DNA of 64,000 bases from Alteromonas_E sp965248545 (GTDB lineage Bacteria; Pseudomonadota; Gammaproteobacteria; Enterobacterales; Alteromonadaceae): NCBI GenBank assembly GCA_965248545.1, contig OZ252110.1, positions 1,302,001 through 1,366,000 on the forward strand. Reading direction: 5' to 3'. The translations under genes and the position numbers were made by a program. Of this stretch, positions 62,201 to 64,000 are shown piece by piece. The number at the start of each line of letters is the position of its first letter. Within the stretch, counting starts at the first letter, position 1. The notes under the pieces are model-generated. The model saw nothing but the letters and a program-made list of their open reading frames with translations. It had not been told where the DNA came from and did not search any database.

Positions 62201-62264
62201 ACACCGCAACCATGACCATAATAGTCGTTCGGTTATTTTCTAAAGCGAGTCGCGTAATATTCAC
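59202..62264 (-). CDS. RND efflux permease subunit (HAE1-like)
   Basis: 1020-residue RND pump with 12 TM helices. The relay region in TM4 is LGMLVDNGIVMSES, so one of the two Asp residues of AcrB-type pumps is Asn here, as in a distinct HAE1 subgroup. KMRARPIMLTTATTVFGLIPL near TM10-11 and a DYDPGF start are also typical of that subgroup. GTG at 62264 is chosen as start because GAGGG precedes it and it overlaps the adaptor stop only by a short stretch. It is encoded directly after its adaptor; the substrate is unknown and no outer-membrane channel is present. Confidence 0.92.
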   Translation of the reverse strand: MNITRLALENNRTTIMVMVAVLLFGIMAYKTMPKDYDPGFIIRTAQVITYFPGASPQRVEELVTDKIEKVIQEIPELDFVSSESRTGVSIVSANIKESYKDMRPIWDNLRRKIETVESELPEGAQKPTVNDEFGDVYGIVIGMTAEGYTYREMKDIAEDVKDELLHLPEAAKVDIFGAQDERIYIEFDNARLAELGLSASQISDQLSSQNIITSGGSINLNRERVSVEPTGNFESVDDIGRTLIQIPGSDKVQYLRELASIKRSYVEPAKTLVSLNGERALSIAISMRSGGNNIELGEQVKSALARLQSVYPIGVEFSLVSFMPLEVEEKVDDFVSNLVQAVVVVTIVMLLSLGLRTGIIVAVLIPASMISGILFMSFFNISIDQISLAALIIALGMLVDNGIVMSESIMVQMENGKKAMDAAIDSAAELKTPLLVSSLTTAAAFLPIFLAESATGEYTASLFKVVTITLLCSWAISMTIIPMLCVSFLKLKDKKSDAQSSFYVRYGGFLTFLLRNRIPTLVVTVIVFFIALQGLNAVPKLFFPPSDRTYFKVEVELPIGTKIEETQRVSRQIEAYMARELSQNEQNSEGITNWITYVGSGGPRFLLTHSPKPSSSYFALFVVNVSTLAVIDDVMAKLEHHALSEYPDVLIKLRKIENGSPIANPVEIRVKGKDKETLFSIVDNIKQKMSETEGLKAISDNWGLPLKKIVVDINQTRARRAGISSKDIAVSLQTELTGMELSQFREGDNAIPIIMRSTDADRQDIGKLEALAVYSQASGFSVPLRQVADIRVVWESANILRRDRYKNVTIGAQISSDITANQAFDTLVPWLEEQKAAWPYGYDYELGGEAESSDKANQSIADKLPIAVLIIVLLLVSQFNSLRKATIILMTIPLGLIGVVAGLLIGQSFFGFMTLLGIVSLAGIVINNAIVLLERIKIEQEDNGLSHFDAIVTASKMRARPIMLTTATTVFGLIPLYLGGGEMWEPMALAIIGGLLVSTILTLCVIPVLYALLFKVKAPV

Positions 62265-62274
62265 GTGCCAACCC

Positions 62275-63351
62275 TCACAGCTCAAACTTTACAGTCATGC
62301 CATCACTGACTTTACTCATTCCGGCTGTCACTAAATGCTGCCCACTCTCCAAGCCAGAGAAAACTTCAATACCCCAAGCGGTGATATCGCCAATAACAAC
62401 ATTCTTGCGGCTTATGGTACCGGTGCCATCGCCATTACTGTGCACGACATACACATAATTTCCCTGTGAATCTTGCAGCACTGTTTGATCCGGCAAGTAA
62501 AAATTAGCTAGGCGCTGATTGTCGGCAGAACTCATCACTCTGACGCGGGCCGACATGCCAGGTAAAATCGTATGCTCGCTGGAATTGGGCATAGTAAAAA
62601 CCACTTGATAGGTCTTGGTAACATCGTCTGCCTGAGTCGAAATTTCTTTGAAAGTTAGGTCAAAGGTTTGATTCGGAATTGACTCAAAACTGGCATATAC
62701 CTCTGGCGGTACAGATTCCGGTTTGACATTAATGATGATGCTTTCAGGAATATCGACTTTAAAATTGATGTTATTTAAATCGTGCAGAGCGATTATCGGT
62801 TCCTGCGCTTTAACCTCTTGAAAATTCTCCGCGTAGCGTTGCGCAATAACCCCATCAAACGTTGCTTCCAAGCGGGTATATTCAAGTTTGTTTTGTACCC
62901 CTTCAAGTTGTGCTTTGGAGGAATTGAATTGCGCTTGTAGCTGGTCAAAATCCGCTTGCGAAATGCTGTTGGACTTGATCAAATCTCTACCTCGGTTAAA
63001 GTCAGAGGAGGCCTTGCTAAAAGTTGATTCAGCTTCTGCCAGCTCAACTTTAATATCGGTATCATCGAGCAATGCAATTAGCTGTCCCTCAGATACGGGA
63101 TCGCCAGCTTTCACCAACATTTCAATCATTCGTCCCGAGATTTTGAAGGCTAAATCAACCTTTTGAGAAGCATCTACAACCGCGGTAAATTCTTTGTATG
63201 GGCCGGAAACTGCGGGTTCCAATTGCTGTGTACGAACAGGTCTTAACACAACCTCATTCGAGTCAGACTTGTCCGTGTCTCCGCAACCAGCAAAACCTAA
63301 AATAGATAACAACACGATAAAGGTTAAAGGCCGCTTTTTTATTGTGCTCAT
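62275..63351 (-). CDS. RND efflux periplasmic adaptor lipoprotein
   Basis: 358 residues, lipobox FAGC (Cys23). Barrel-sandwich strands are visible (ISGRMIEMLVKAGDPVSEGQLIALLDD and LEATFDGVIAQRYAENFQEV) with a coiled-coil hairpin (about 100-145, containing NSISQADFDQLQAQF), then the beta-barrel and membrane-proximal domains ending in GLESGQHLVTAGMSKV. The ATG at 63351 has GGAG upstream. The pump gene follows it immediately, and a small membrane protein gene lies 71 bp before it on the same strand. Confidence 0.92.
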   Translation of the reverse strand: MSTIKKRPLTFIVLLSILGFAGCGDTDKSDSNEVVLRPVRTQQLEPAVSGPYKEFTAVVDASQKVDLAFKISGRMIEMLVKAGDPVSEGQLIALLDDTDIKVELAEAESTFSKASSDFNRGRDLIKSNSISQADFDQLQAQFNSSKAQLEGVQNKLEYTRLEATFDGVIAQRYAENFQEVKAQEPIIALHDLNNINFKVDIPESIIINVKPESVPPEVYASFESIPNQTFDLTFKEISTQADDVTKTYQVVFTMPNSSEHTILPGMSARVRVMSSADNQRLANFYLPDQTVLQDSQGNYVYVVHSNGDGTGTISRKNVVIGDITAWGIEVFSGLESGQHLVTAGMSKVSDGMTVKFEL

Positions 63352-63422
63352 TATCGAGACTCCCATGTTTTTTAAACGGTTGTAAAACTGTCGAAAATAT
63401 TCTTACCCGATGTCGATGAAAC

Positions 63423-63881
63423 TCATGTAGCCGGGTCAACATCATTGGATTTAGTCTGCTGAGAAGCCAGCTTCTCAACTCTTGCTTTGTCATTGAGGAT
63501 GGACAGAATGACCAGCACGAACATCAATGAATGGATGCTCGCAATACTCCAGGTGGCGGTTTTCATGCCTCCAGCATTTTGTAAACTCAAGATATATTCC
63601 ATGGTGGCCATCTCGGCACAACAAGGATCGCTCTGCATAGCGATGATATCTGCGTATAAACTGTTCAAGAAATTCACCTGATTCAACATCATCAAATAAT
63701 TGATCAACGCAAACCCGGTATAGACGACAATAGCAACGACTTTTTCGGATTTCTTCAAAGGCCGATCAACGTAAATGATCCCACCAATTAGCGCTAGATG
63801 GACAGTAATAAACAATGTCCAATGTGTATCGATTCGGTTACTCAGTGAAATGGTTAAATCCAAGAGTTGATAGATGTCCAA
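63423..63881 (-). CDS. Small polytopic membrane protein, uncharacterised
   Basis: 152 residues with about four hydrophobic helices (THWTLFITVHLALIGGIIYV, VVAIVVYTGFALINYLMML, a weak one, and SIASIHSLMFVLVILSIL). A CC pair sits in a loop between helices two and three (SDPCCAEM). The C-terminal tail is short and polar. I do not recognise the family. It comes first in a likely transcript with the RND adaptor and pump, so it could modulate that system, but this rests on gene order alone. Confidence 0.7.
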   Translation of the reverse strand: MDIYQLLDLTISLSNRIDTHWTLFITVHLALIGGIIYVDRPLKKSEKVVAIVVYTGFALINYLMMLNQVNFLNSLYADIIAMQSDPCCAEMATMEYILSLQNAGGMKTATWSIASIHSLMFVLVILSILNDKARVEKLASQQTKSNDVDPAT

Positions 63882-63980
63882 TTCTTGTCACCTTAAGTAG
63901 AAACTATTTCGCAATATGCAAAGACGTCGCCTATTAACCCAACGCTGACGGCTAGAGTATAGTTAACGTTGCTGATTAGT

Positions 63981-63997
63981 CTGCGCAATGCGCGCAG
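63981..63997. repeat. Short inverted repeat at the right window edge
   Basis: CTGCGC and GCGCAG with a 5-nt loop. The window ends 3 bp later, so its role (terminator, promoter element or gene start region) cannot be judged. The 119 bp from 63882 to the edge otherwise show no gene. Confidence 0.3.
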
Positions 63998-64000
63998 GTT

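Noticed and set aside
1..64000. Defence island, prophage, integron, CRISPR or secondary metabolite cluster
   Set aside because: I looked for cas, restriction, toxin-antitoxin, transposase, integrase, NRPS/PKS and repeat-array signals and found none. The window is metabolic, transport and regulatory.

Overview
This window looks like a chromosomal stretch from a marine-type, facultatively anaerobic gammaproteobacterium. The support is the gene content: CcoG, MSHA-like type IV pilin, RND pumps, XylR of the enterobacterial/vibrio type, AhpC/AhpF, PflB/PflA and several GGDEF/EAL proteins. No rRNA, tRNA, CRISPR array, insertion sequence, integrase or phage module is visible. Genes are packed tightly; no gene-free stretch exceeds about 300 bases.

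Layout. (1) 1-13,100: a xylan/xylose utilisation locus. It holds a PhyH-like oxygenase (cut by the window edge), then an operon of a GH26-like lipoprotein, a sugar porter and a Gfo/Idh/MocA dehydrogenase, divergent from a GH43 beta-xylosidase. A lone prepilin follows, then an operon xylB-tkt-xylA, divergent from xylR. (2) 13,100-15,160: a 45-residue membrane protein, an acyltransferase and an exported CIA30-type protein. (3) 15,300-18,800: two ECF sigma genes. One is ECF42-like, convergent with its YCII/DGPF partner. The other is fused to a membrane domain with glycine pentapeptide repeats. (4) 18,800-29,060: a D-serine dehydratase-like enzyme, ccoG, a MocR regulator, a CadC-like regulator with two envelope proteins and an exported RidA, a GGDEF protein, an EAL protein and a small coiled-coil protein. 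(5) 29,060-39,260: a PDZ-hydrolase plus DUF885 pair, a membrane AraC regulator, ahpC-ahpF, an exported unknown protein and a four-PAS GGDEF-EAL protein. (6) 39,297-46,714: a seven-gene V/A-type ATPase operon. (7) 46,953-52,952: a TetR-MFP-RND efflux operon and an exported solute-binding-like protein. (8) 52,949-57,650: pflB-pflA and an AraC regulator with ybaK. (9) 57,779-63,881: two envelope proteins and a second RND operon with a membrane protein.

How it fits together. The xyl part can take a xylan from outside the cell to xylulose 5-phosphate and on into the pentose phosphate pathway. The most interesting pattern I found is regulatory. Near-consensus FNR/Anr boxes sit in front of pflB, the V-type ATPase operon and the small coiled-coil gene. 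In all three, exactly 22 nt separate the box from a -10-like hexamer, which is the geometry of a class II FNR promoter, and two of the three share the same hexamer, TAAGCT. This suggests one anaerobic programme linking mixed-acid fermentation, a second rotary ATPase and an undescribed coiled-coil protein. The regulator itself is not in the window, so this remains an inference.
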